Assembly (NCBI GenBank): GCA_920105625.2 | Contig: OV050030.1 | Span: forward strand, 211,962,325-212,026,324 | Source: Clusia tigrina | Taxonomy: Eukaryota; Arthropoda; Insecta; Diptera; Clusiidae | Direction of reading: 5' to 3' | Length of the DNA: 64,000 bases | Notes under the pieces: generated by a model | Seen by the model: only the letters and a program-made list of their open reading frames with translations | Databases searched by the model: none | What the model was told of the DNA's origin: nothing | Made by a program: the position numbers and the translations under genes | Shown here: piece after piece, positions 15,401 through 29,100 of the stretch | Numbering within the stretch: position 1 is the stretch's first letter | Layout: each line of letters begins with the position of its first letter

Positions 15401-17400
15401 CAAAGTTTGCAACAATCAAATGCATGCAACTTTTTACTGGAGCGTCATAAAATCGTGAAATTTTGTGACAATAAAGTACCCGAGCCTCTTGTCAATTTAT
15501 GGTATCACTCATAGCTATGCTACCATTGAGTCCAAAAATAAAACATTTATAAAACTTCAAATGGCCCTAACTTCTATACAGTGCGACCTATACCTATCAA
15601 AGTTCGCAACAATCAACTGCTTACAACTTTTTACTGGAGCGTCATAAAATCGTGAAATTTTGTGACATTAAAGTACCCGAGCCTCTTGTCAATTTATGGT
15701 ATCACTCACAGCTATGCTACCATTGAGTCCAAAAATTAAACACTGATAAAACTTCAAATGACCCTAACTTCTATACGGTGTGTCCTATACCTATCAAAGT
15801 TCGCAACATTCAACTGCTTGTAACTATTTACTAGAGCGTCATAAAATCTTGTGAATTTTGTGAAAATAAAGTACTCGAGCCTCTTGTCAATTTAAGCTAT
15901 CGCTCATAGCTATGCTACACTTGATTCCCAAATCAAACACTAATAAAACTTAAAATGGCCCAAACTTCTATACGGTGCGTCCTGTACCTATCAAAGTTTG
16001 CAACAATCAAATGCTTGTAACTTTTTACTGGAGCGTCCAAGAACCTTGAAATTTTGTGACAATAAAGTACTCGTGCCTCTTATCAATTTAAGCTATCGCT
16101 CATAGCTATGCTACCCTTGAGTTCCAAATCAAACACAGATAAAACTTCAAATGGCCTTAACTTCTATACGGTGCGTACTACTCCTATCAAAGTTTGCAAC
16201 ATTCAAATGCTTGTAACTTTTTACTGGAGCGTCATAATACCTTGAAATTTTGGACAAAAAAGTACTCGTGCCTATTATTAATTTAAGCTATCGCTCATAG
16301 CTAAGCTATCCTTGAGTCCCAAAATAAAATACTGATAAAACTTCAAATGGCCCTAACTTCTATACGGTGCGTCCTACTCCTATCAAAGTTTGCAACAATC
16401 AAATGCATGTAACTTTTACTGGAGCGTCCAAAAACCTTGAAATTTTGTGACAATAAAGTAGTCGTGCCTCTTGTCAATTTAAGTTATCGCTCATAGCTAT
16501 GCTACCCTTGATTCCCAAATCAAAGACTGATAAAACTTCAAATAGCCCAAAGTTCTATACGGTGCGTCCTACACCTATCAAAGTTTGCAACAATCAAATG
16601 CTTGCAACTTTTTACTGCAGCGTCATAAAATCGTGAAATTTTGTGACAATAAATTACGCGTGCCTCTTATCAATTTAAGCTATCGCTCATAGCTATGCTA
16701 CCCTTGAGTCCCAAATCAAACACTGATAAAACTTCAGATGGCCCTAGCTTCTATACGGTGCGTCCTATACCTATCAAAGTTTGCAACATTCAAATGCTTC
16801 TAACTTTTTACTGGAGCGTCATAAAATCTTGAAATTTTGTGAAAAGAATGTACTGGAGCCTCTTGTCAATTTAAGGTACGATCATAGCTATGCTACCTTT
16901 GAGTCCCAAACTAAAACACTACATATGCTACCCTTGACTCCAAAATCAAACACTGATAAAATTTCAAATGGCTCTAACTTCTATACGGTGCGTCCTACAA
17001 CTATCCAAGTTTGCGACATTCAAATGCTTGTACCTTTTTACTGGAGCGTCAAAAAACCTTGAAATTTTATGACAATAAAGTACTCGACCCTCTTATCAAT
17101 TTAACCTATCGCTCATTGCTATGCTGCCCGTGACTCCAAAATCAAACACTGATAAAACTTCAAATGGCCCAAACTTCTATACGGTGCGTCCTACTCCTAT
17201 CAAAGTTTGCAACAATAAAATGCTTGCAACTTTTTACTGGAGCGTCATAAAATCGTGAAATTTTGTGACAATAAAGTACCCGAGCCTCTTGTCAATTTAT
17301 GGTATCACTAATAGCTATGCTACCATTGAGTCCAAAAATAAAACACTGATACAACTTCAAATGACCCTAACTTCTATACGGTGCGTCCTATACCTATCAA
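11220..17400 (+). repeat. Region rich in a diverged monomer subfamily (TATCACTCA / ACCATTGAGTCC type)
   Basis: Many monomers here carry a linked set of variants: GTACCCGAGCC instead of GTACTCGAGCC, TTTATGGTATCACTCA instead of TTTAAGCTATCGCTCA, and CTACCATTGAGTCCAAAAA instead of CTACCCTTGAGTCCCAAA. The set alternates with the standard monomer type, so it behaves as a subfamily and not as scattered mutations. The same set returns in the right block near 56620, 57210, 58190, 61625 and 62905. Confidence 0.75.
12466..13950 (+). repeat. 1557-bp tandem duplication, unit 2
   Basis: Second copy of the eight-monomer unit. It stops matching after about 13945, where the text changes from a CTTTTCAATTTATAG type to a CTTGTCAATTTATGG type monomer. 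Near-identity over such a length indicates recent unequal exchange. Confidence 0.75.
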
Positions 17401-20400
17401 AGTTCGCAACATTCAACTGCTTGTAACTATTTACTAGAGCGTCATAAAATCTTGTGAATTTTGTGAAAACAAAGTACTCGAGCCTCTTGTTAATTTAAGC
17501 TATCGCTCATAGCTATGCTACACTTGATTCCCAAATCAAACACTGATAAAACATCATATGGCCCAAACTTCTATACGGTGCGTCCTGTACCTATCAAAGT
17601 TTGCAACAATCAAATTCTTGTAACTTTTTACTGGAGCGTCCAAAAACCTTGAAATTTTGTGACAATAAAGTACTCGTGCCTCTTATCAATTTAAGCTATC
17701 GCTCATAGCTATGCTACCCTTGAGTCCCAAATCAAACACTGATAAATCTTCAAATGGCCTTAACTTCTATACGGTGCGTCCTACTCCTATCAAAGTTTGC
17801 AACATTCAAATGCTTGTAACTTTGTACTGGAGCGTCATAATATCTTGAAATTTTGGACAAAAAAGTACTCGTGCCTATTATTAATTTAAGCTATCGCTCA
17901 TAGCTAAGCTACCCTTGAGTCCCAAAATAAAATACTGATAAAACTATAAATGGCCCTAACTTCTATACGGTGCGTCCTATACCTATCAAAGTTTGCAACA
18001 ATCAAATGCTTGTAACTTTTACTGGAGCGTCCAAAAACCTTGAAATTTTGTGACAATAAAGTAGTCGTGCCTCTTGTCAATTTAAGCTATCGCTCATAGC
18101 TATGCTACCCTTGAGTCCCAAAATAAAACACTGATAAAACTTCAAATGGCCCTAACTTCTATACGGTGTGTCCTACACCTATCAAAGTTTGCGACAATCA
18201 AATGCTTGTAACCTTTTACTGAAACGTCATAAAATCCTGAAATTTTTGAAAATAAAGTAATCGAGTCTCTTGTGAATTTAAAGTATCGCTCATAGCTATG
18301 CTACCCTTGAGTCCCAAATCAAACACTGCTAAAACTTCAAATGGCCCTAACTTATATACGGTGCGTCCTATACCTATCAAAGTTTGCAACAATCAAATGC
18401 TTGTAACTTTTACTGGAGCCTCCAAAAACCTTGAAATTTTGTGACAATAAAGTACTAGTGCCTCTTGTCAATTTAAGCTATCGCTAATAGCTACCCTTGA
18501 GTGCCAAAATAACACACTGATAAAACTTCAAATGGTCCTAACTTCTATACGGTGCGTCATACACCTATCAAAGTTTGGAACAATCATTGCTTGTAACTTT
18601 TTACTGAAGCGTCATAAGATCTTGAAATTTTGTGACAATAAATTACTCGTGCCTCTTATCAAATAAGCTATCGGTCATAGCTATGCTACCCTTGAGTCCC
18701 AAATCAAACACTGATAAAACTTCAAATGGCCCTAACTTCTATGCGGTGCTTCCTATACCTATCAAAGTTTGCAAAAATCAAATGCTTGTAACTTTTTACT
18801 GGAGCGTCCAAAAACCTTGAAATTTTGTGACAATAAAGTACTCGTGCATCTTATCAATTTAAGCTATCGCTCATAGCTATGCTACCCTTGAGTCCCAAAT
18901 CAAACACTGATAAAGCTTCAAATGTCCCAAACTTCTATACGGTGCATCCTACACCTATCAAAGTTTGCAACAATCATATGCTCGTAACTTTTTACTGGAG
19001 CGTCCAAAAACCTTGAAATTTTGTGACAATAAAGAACTCGTGCCTCTTATAAATTTAAGCTATCGCTCATAGCTATGCTACCCTTGAGTCCCAAATCAAA
19101 CACTGATAAAGCTTCAAATGGCCCTAACTTCTGTACGGTGCGTCCTATACCTCTCAAAGTTTGCAACAATCAAATACTTGTAATTTTTAACTGGAGCGTC
19201 ATAAAACCTTGAAACTTTGTGACAATGAAGTACTCGTGCCTCTTGTCAATTTAAGCTATCGCTCATAGCTATGCTACACTTGAGACCCAAATCAAACACT
19301 GATAGCATTTCAAATGGCCCTAACTTCTATACGGTGCGTCGTATACCTATCAAAGTTTGCAACATTCAAATGCTTGTAACTTTTTACTGCACCGTCATAA
19401 AATCTTGAAATTTTGTGACAATAAAATACTCGAGCCTCTTGTCAATTTTAGCTATCGCTCATAGCTATGCTAGCCTTGAGTCCCAAATCAAACACTGATA
19501 AAACTTCAAATGGCCTTAACTTCTATACGGTGCGTCCTACTCCTATCAAAGTTTGCAACATTCAAATGCTTGTAACTTTTTACTGGAGCGTCATAAAAGC
19601 TTGAAATTTTGGACAATAAAGTACTCGTGCCTCTTGTCAATTTAAGCTATCGCTCATAGCTATGCTACACTTGAGTCCCAAATCAAACACTGATAGCACT
19701 TCAAATGGCCCTAACTTCTATGCGGTGCGTCCTATACCTATCAAAGTTTGCAACATTCAAATGCTTGTAGCTTTTTACTGCACCGTCATAAAATCTTGAA
19801 ATTTTGTGACAATAAAGTACTCGTGTCTCTTATCAATTTAAGCTATCGGTCATAGCTATGCTACCCTTGAGTCCCAAATCAAACACTGATAAAACTTCAA
19901 ATGGCCCTAACTTCTATGCGGTGCTTCCTATACCTATCAAAGTTTGCAAAAATCAAATGCTTGTAACTTTTTACTGGAGCGTCCAATAAACCTTGAAATT
20001 TTGTGACAATAAAGTACTCGTGCCTATTATCAATTTAAGCTATCGCTCATAGCTATGCTTCCCTTGAAGCAAAAAATAAAACACTGATAAAACTTCAAAT
20101 GGCCCTAACTCCTATACGGTGCGTCCTATACCTATCAAAGTTTGCAACAATCAAATGCTTGTAACTTTTTACTGGAGCGTCATAAAACCTTGAAATTTTG
20201 TGACAATGAAGTACTCGTGCCTCTTGTCAATTTAAGCTATCGCTCATAGCTATGCTACACTTGAGTCCCAAATCAAACACTGATAGCATTTCAAATGGCC
20301 CTAACTTCTATACGGTGCGTCGTATACCTATCAAAGTTTGCAACATTCAAATGCTTGTAACTTTTTACTGCACCGTCATAAAATCTTGAAATTTTGTGAC

Positions 20401-23139
20401 AATAAAATACTCGAGCCTCTTGTCAATTTTAGCTATCGCTCATAGCCATGCTACCCTTGAGTCCCAAATCAAACACTGATAAAACTTCAAATGGCCTTAA
20501 CTTCTATACGGTGCGTCCTACTCCTATCAAAGTTTGCAACATTCAAATGCTTGTAACTTTTTACTGGAGCGTCATAAAAGCTTGAAATTTTGGACAATAA
20601 AGTACTCGTGCCTATTATCAATTTAAGCTATCGCTCATAGCTATGCCCCTTGAGTCCCAAAATAAAATACTGATGAAACTTCAAATGGCATTAACTTCTA
20701 CACGGTGTGTCCTGCACCTATCAAAGTTTGCAGCAATCATATGCTTGTAACTTTCTACTGAAGCGTCATAAAATCTTGAAATTTTGTGGCAATAAAGTAC
20801 TCGTGCCTCTTATCAATTTAAGCTATCGCTCATATCTATGCTACCCTTGAGTCCCAAATAAAACACTGATAAAACTTCAAATGGCGCTAACTTCTATACG
20901 GTGCGTCATACACCTATCAAAGTTCGCAACATTTAAATGCTTGTAACTTTTTACTGGAGCGTCATAAAATCTTGAAATTTTGTGACAATAAAGTACTCGT
21001 GCCTATTATCCATTTAAGCTATCGCTCATAGCTATGCTACCCTTGAGTCCCAAAATAAAACACTGATAAAACTTCTAATGGCCCTAACTTCTATACGATG
21101 CGTCCTGCTCCTATCAAAGTTCGCAACATTCAAATGCCTGTAACTTTTTACTGGAGCGTCATAAAATCTTGAAATTTTGTGACAATAAAGTACTCGTGCC
21201 TATTATCAATTTAAGCTATCGCTCTTAGCTATGCTTCCCTTGAAGCAAAAAATAAAACACTGATAAAACTTCAAATGGCCCTAACTCCTATACGGTGCGT
21301 CCTATACCTATCAAAGTTTGCAACAATCAAATGCTTGTAACTTTTACTGGAGCGTCCAAAAACCTTGAAATTTTGTGACAATAAAGTACTCGTGCCTCTT
21401 ATCAAATAAGCTATCGCTCATAGCTATGCTACCCTTGAGTCCCAAATCAAACACTGATAAAACTTCAAATGGCCCTAACTTCTTTGCGGTGCTTCCTATA
21501 CCTATCAAAGTTTGCAAAAATCAAATGCTTGTAACTTTTTACTGGAGCGTCCAAAAACCTTGAAATTTTGTGACAATAAAGTACTCGTGTATCTTATCAA
21601 TTTAAGCTATCGCTCATAGCTATGCTACCCTTGAGTCCCAAATCAAACACTGATAAAGCTTCAAATGTCCCAAACTTCTATACGGTGCATCCTACACCTA
21701 TCAAAGTTTGCAACAATCAAATGCTTGTAAATTTTTACTGGAGCGTCCAAAAACCTTGAAATTTTGTGACAATAAAGTACTCGTGCCTCTTATAAATTTA
21801 AGCTATCGCTGATAGCTATGCTACCCTTGAGTCCCAAATCAAACACTGATAAAGCTTCAAATGGCCCTAACTTCTGTACGGTGCGTCCTATACCTATCAA
21901 AGTTTGCTACAATCAAATGCTTGTAACTTTTTACTGGAGCGTCATAAAACCTTGAAATTTTGTGACTATGAAGTACTCGTGCCTCTTGTCAATTTAAGCT
22001 ATCGCTCATAGCTATGCTACACTTGAGTCCCAAATCAAACACTGACAGCACTTCAAATGGCCCTAACTTCTATACGGTGCGTCGTATACCTATCAAAGTT
22101 TGCAACATTCAAATGCTTGTAACTTTTTACTGCACCGTCATAAAATCTTGAAATTTTGTGACAATAAAATACTCGAGCCTCTTGTCATTTTAAGCTATCG
22201 GTCATAGCTATGCTACCCTTGAGTCCCAAATCAAACACTGATAAAACTTCAAATGGCCTTAACTTCTATACGGTGCGTCCTATACCTTTCAAAGTTTGCA
22301 ACAATCAAATGCTTGTAAGTTTTTACTGGAGCGTCATAAAACCTTGAAATTTTGTGACAATGAAGTACTCGTGCCTCTTGTCAATTTAAGCTATCGGTCA
22401 TAGCTATGCTACACTTGAGTCCCAAATCAAACACTGATAGCACTTCAAATGGCCCTAACTTCTATGCGGTGCGTCCTATACCTATCAAAGTTTGCAACAT
22501 TCAAATGCTTGTAGCTTTTTACTGCACCGTCATAAAATCTTGAAATTTTGTGACAATAAAATACTCGAGCCTCTTGTCAATTTAAGCTATCGCTCATAGC
22601 TATGCTACCCTTGAGTCCCAAATCAAACACTGATAAAACTTCAAATGGCCTTAACTTCTATACGGTGCGTCCTACTCCTATCAAAGATTGCAACTTTCAA
22701 ATGCTTGTGACTTTTTACTGGAGCGTCATAAAAGCTTGAAATTTTAGACAATAAATTACTCGTGCCTATTATCAATTTAAGCTATCGCTCATAGCTATTC
22801 TACCCTTGAGCCCCAAAATAAAATACTGATAAAACTTCAAATGGCCCTAACTTCTACACGGTGCGTCCTACACCTATCAAAGTTTGCAGCAATCATATGC
22901 TTGTAACTTTCTACTGAAGCGTCATAAAATCTTGAAATTTTGTGACAATAAAGTACTCGTGCCTATTATCAATTTAAGCTATCGCTCATAGCTATGCTTC
23001 CCTTGAGTCCCAAAATAAAACACTGATAAAACTTCAAATGGCCCTAACTTCTATACTGTGCGTCCTACACCTATCAAAGTTTGCGACAATCAAATGCTTG
23101 TAACCTTTTACTGAAACGTCATAAAATCTTGAAATTTTG

Positions 23140-26100
23140 TGAAAATAAAGTAATCGAGCCTCTTGTCAATTTAAAGTATCGCTCATAGCTATGCTACCCT
23201 TGAGTCCCAAATCAAACACTGCTAAAACTTCAAATGGCCCTAACTTATATACGGTGCGTCCTATACCTATCAAAGTTTGCAACAATCAAATGCTTGTAAC
23301 TTTTACTGGAGCGTCCAAAAACCTTGAAATTTTGTGACAATAAAGTACTCGTGCCTCTTATCAAATAAGCTATCGCTCATAGCTATGCTACCCTTGAGTC
23401 CCAAATCAAACACTGATAAAACTTCAAATGGCCCTAACGTCTATGCGGTGCTTCCTATACCTATCAAAGCTTGCAACAATCAAATGCTTGTAGCTTTTAC
23501 TGGAGCGTCCAAAAACCTTGAAATTTTGTGACAATAAAGTACTCGTGCATCTTATCAATTTAAGCTATCGCTCATAGCTATGCTACCCTTGAGCCCCAAA
23601 TCAAACACTGATAAAGCGTCAAATGTCCCAAACTTCTATACGGTGCATCATACACCTATCAAAGTTTGCAACAATCAAATGCTTGTAACTTTTTACTGGA
23701 GCGTGCAAAAACCTTGAAATTTTGTGACAATAAAGTACTCGTGCCTCTTATAAATTTAAGCTATCGCTGATAGCTATGCTACCCTTGAGTCCCAAATCAA
23801 ACACTGATAAAGCTTCAAATGGCCCTAACTTCTGTACGGTGCGTCCTATACCTATCAAAGTTTGCAACAATCAAATGCTTGTAACTTTTTACTGGAGCGT
23901 CATAAAACCATGAAATTTTGTGACAATGAAGTACTCGTGCCTGTTGTCAATTTAAGCTATCGCTCATAGCTATGCTACACTTGAGTCCCAAATCAAACAC
24001 TGATAGCACTTCAAACGGCCCTAACTTCTATACGGTGCGTCGTATACCTATCAAAGTTTGCAACATTCAAATGCTTGTAACTTTTTACTGCACCGTCATA
24101 AAATCTTGAAATTTTCTGACAATAAAATACTCGAGCCTCTTGTCAATTTAAGCTATCGCTCATAGCTATGCTACCCTTGAGTCCCAAATCAAACACTGAT
24201 AAAATTTCAAATGGCCTTAACTTCTATACGGTGCGTCCTACTCCTATCAAAGTTTGCAACATTCAAATGCTTGTAACTTTTTACTGGAGAGTCATAAAAG
24301 CTTGAAATTTTGGACAATAAAGTACTCGTGCCTATTATCAATTTAAGCTATCGCTCATAGCTATGCTACCCTTGAGTTCCAAAATAAAATACAGATAAAA
24401 CTTCAAATGGCCTTAACTTCTACACGGTGCGTCATACACCTATCAAAGTTTGCAGGAATCATATGCTTCTAACTTTTTACTGAAGCGTCATAAAATCTTG
24501 AAATTTTGTGGCAATAAAGTACTCGTGCCTCTTATCAATTTAAGCTATCGCTCATAGCTATGCTACCCTTGAGTCCCAAATAAAACACTGATAAAACTTC
24601 AAATGGCCCTAACTTCTATACGGTGCATCCTACACCTATCAAAGTTTGCGACAATCAAATGCTTGTAACCTTTTACTGAAACGTCATAAAATCTTGAAAT
24701 TTTGTGAAAATAAAGTAATCGAGCCTCTTGTTAATTTAAAGTATCGCTCATAGCTATGCTACCCTTGAGTCCCAAATCAAACACTGCTAAAACTTCAAAT
24801 GGCCCTAACTTATATACGGTGCGTCCTATACCTATCAAAGTTTGCAACAATCAAATGCTTGTAACTTTTACTGGAGCGTCCAAAAACCTTGAAATTTTGT
24901 GACAATAAAGTACTCGTGCCTCTTATCAAATAAGCTATCGCTCATAGCTATGCTACCCTTGAGTCTCAAATCAAACACTGATAAAACTTCAAATGGCCCT
25001 AACTTCTATGCGGTGCTCCCTATACCTATCAAAGTTTGCAACAATCAAATGCTTGTAACTTTTTACTGGGGCGTCCAAAAGCCTTGAAATTTTGTGACAA
25101 TAAAGTACTCGTGCATCTTATCAATTTAAGCTATCGCTCATAGCTATGCTACCCTTGAGTCCCAAATCAAACACTGATAAAACTTCAAATGGCCTTAACT
25201 TCTATACGGTGCGTCCTATACCTATCAAAGTTTGCAACAATCAAATGCTTGTAACTTTTTACTGGAGCGTCATAAAACCTTGAAATTTTGTGACAATGAA
25301 GTACTCGTGCCTCTTGTCAATTTAAGCTATCGCTCATAGCTATGCTACACTTGAGTCCCAAATCAAACACTGATAGCACTTCAAATGGCCCTAACTTCTA
25401 TGCGGTGCGTCGTATACCTATCAAAGTTTGCAACATTCAAATGCTTGTAGCTTTTTACTGCACCGTCATAAAATCTTGAAATTTTGTGACAATAAAATAC
25501 TCGAGCCTCTTGTCAATTTAAGCTATCGCTCATAGCTATGCTACCCTTGAGTCCCAAATCAAACACTGATAAAACTTCAAATGGCCTTAACTTCTATACG
25601 GTGCGTCCTACTCCTATCAAAGATTGCAACATTCAAATGCTTGTGACTTTTTACTGGAGCGTCATAAAAGCCTGAAATTTTAGACAATAAATTACTCGTG
25701 CCTATTATCAATTTAAGCTATCGCTCATAGCTATTCTACCCTTGAGCCCCAAAATAAAATACTGATAAAACTTCAAATGGCCCTAACTTCTACACGGTGC
25801 GTCCTACACCTATCAAAGTTTGCAGCAATCATATGCTTGTAACTTTCTACTGAAGCGTCATAAAATCTTGAAATTTTGTGGCAATAAAGTACTCGTGTCT
25901 CTTATCAATTTAAGCTATCGCTCATAGCTATGCTACCCTTGAGTCCCAAATAAAACTCTGCTAAAACTTCAAATGGCCCTAACTTCTATGCGGTGCGTCC
26001 TATACCTATCAAAGTTTGCAACAATCAAATGCTTGTAACTTTTTACTGGGGCGTCCAAAAGCCTTGAAATTTTGTGACAATAAAGTACTCGTGCATCTTA

Positions 26101-29100
26101 TCAATTTAAGCTATCGCTCATAGCTATGCTACCCTTGAGTCCCAAATCAAACACTGAGAAAGCTTCAAATGGCCCTAACTTCTGTACAGTGCGTCATACA
26201 CCTATCAAAGTTCGCAACATTCAAATGCTTGTAACTTTTTACTGGAGCGTCATAAAATCTTGAAATTTTGTGACAATAAAGTACTCGTGCCTATTATCAA
26301 TTTAAGCTATCGCTCATAGCTATGCTTCCCTTGAGTCCCAAAATAAAACACTGATAAAACTTCAAATGGCCCAACCTTCTATACTGTGGGTCCTACACCT
26401 ATCAAAGTTTGCGACAATCAAATGCTTGTAACCTTTTACTGAAACGTCATAAAATCTTGAAATTTTGTGAAAATAAAGTAATCGAGCCTCTTGTCAATTT
26501 AAAGTATCGCTCATAGCTATGCTACCCTTGAGTCACAAATCAAACACTGCTAAAACTTCAAATGGCCCTAACTTATATACGGTGCGTCCTATACCTATCA
26601 AAGTTTGCAACAATCAAATGCTTGTAACTTTTACTGGAGCGTCCAAAAACCTTGAAATTTTGTGACAATAAAGTACTCGTGCCTCTTATCAAATAAGCTA
26701 TCGCTCATAGCTATGCTACCCTTGAGTCCCAAATCAAACACTGATAAAACTTCAAATGGCCCTAACGTCTATGCGGTGCTTCCTATACCTATCAAAGCTT
26801 GCAACAATCAAATGCTTGTAGCTTTTTACTGGAGCGTCCAAAAACCTTGAAATTTTGTGACAAGAAAGTACTCGTGCATCTTATCAATTTAAGCTATCGC
26901 TCATAGCTATGCTACCCTTGAGTCCCAAATCAAACACTGATAAAGCTTCAAATGTCCCAAAATTCTATACGGTACATCATACACCTATCAAAGTTTGCAA
27001 CAATCAAATGCTTGTAACTTTTTACTGGAGCGTGCAAAAACCTTGAAATTTTGTGACAATAAAGTACTCGTGCCTCTTATAAATTTAAGCTATCGCTCAT
27101 AGCTATGCTACCCTTGAGTCCCAAATCAAACAATGATAAAGCTCCAAGTAGCCCTAACTTCTGTACGGTGCGTCCTATACCTATCAAAGTTTGCAACAAT
27201 CAAATGCTTGTAACTTTTTACTGGAGCGTCATAAAACCATGAAATTTTGTGGCAATGAAGTACTCGTGCCTCTTGTCAATTTAAGCTATCGCTCATAGCT
27301 ATGCTACACTTGAGTCCCAAATCAAACACTGATAGCACTTCAAATGGCCCTAACTTCTATACGGTGCGTCGTATACCTATCAAAGTTTGCAACATTCAAA
27401 TGCTTGTAACTTTTTACTGCACCGTCATAAAATCTTGAAATTTTCTGACAATAAAATACTCGAGCCTCTTGTCAATTTAAGCTATCGCTCATAGCTATGC
27501 TACCCTTGAGTCCCAAATCAAACACTGATAAAATTTCAAATGGCCTTAACTTCTATACGGCGCGTCCTACTCCTATCAAAGTTTGCAACATTCAAATGCT
27601 TGTAACTTTTTACTGGAGAGTCATAAAAGCTTGAAATTTTGGACAATAAAGTACTCGTGCCTATTATCAATTTAAGCTATCGCTCATAGCTATGCTACCC
27701 TTGAGTTCCAAAATAAAATACAGATAAAACTTCAAATGGCCCTAACTTCTACACGGTGCGTCATACACCTATCAAAGTTTGCAGGAATCATATGCTTCTA
27801 ACTTTTTACTGAAGCGTCATAAAATCTTGAAATTTTGTGGCAATAAAGTACTCGTGCCTCTTATCAATTTAAGCTATCGCTCATAGCTATGCTACCCTTG
27901 AGTCCCAAATAAAACTCTGCTAAAACTTCAAATGGCCCTAGCTTATATACGGTGCGTCCTATACCTATCAAAGTTTGCAACAATGAAATGCTTGTAACCT
28001 TTTACTGAAACGTCATAAAATCTTGAAATTTTGTGAAAATAAAGTAATCGAGCCTCTTGTCAATTTAAAGTATCGCTCATAGCTATGCTACCCTTGAGTC
28101 CCAAATCAAACACTGCTAAAACTTCAAATGGCCCTAACTTATATACGGTGCGTCCTATACCTATCAAAGTTTGCAACAATCAAATGCTTGTAACTTTTAC
28201 TGGAGCGTCCAAAAACCTTGAAATTTTGTGACAATAAAGTACTCGTGCCTCTTATCAAATAAGCTATCGCTCATAGCTATGCTACCCTTGAGTCCCAAAT
28301 CAAACACTGATAAAACTTCAAATGGCCCTAACGTCTATGCGGTGCTTCCTATACCTATCAAAGCTTGCAACAATCAAATGCTTGTAGCTTTTTACTGGAG
28401 CGTCCAAAAACCTTGAAATTTTGTGACAATAAAGTACTCGTGCATCTTATCAATTTAAGCTATCGCTCATAGCTATGCTACCCTTGAGTCCCAAATCAAA
28501 CACTGCTAAAACTTCAAATGGCCCTAACTTATATACGGTGCGTCCTATACCTATCAAAGTTTGCAACAATCAAATGCTTGTAACTTTTTACTGGAGCGTG
28601 CAAAAACCTTGAAATTTTGTGACAATAAAGTACTCGTGCCTCTTATAAATTTAAGCTATCGCTCATAGCTATGCTACCCTTGAGTCCCAAATCAAACACT
28701 GATAAAGCTTCAAATGGCCCTAACTTCTGTACGGTGCGTCCTATACCTATCAAAGTTTGCAACAATCAAATGCTTATAACTTTTTACTGGAGCGTCATAA
28801 AACCATGAAATTTTGTGACAATGAAGTACTCGTGCCTCTTGTCAATTTAAGCTATCGCTCATAGCTATGCTACACTTGAGTCCCAAATCAAACACTGATA
28901 GCACTCCAAATGGCCCTAACTTCTATACGGTGCGTCGTATACCTATCAAAGTTTGCAACATTCAAATGCTTGTCACTTTTTACTGCACCGTCATAAAATC
29001 TTGAAATTTTCTGACAATAAAATACTCGAGCCTCTTGTCAATTTAAGCTATCGCTCATAGCTATGCTACCCTTGAGTCCCAAATCAAACACTGATAAAAT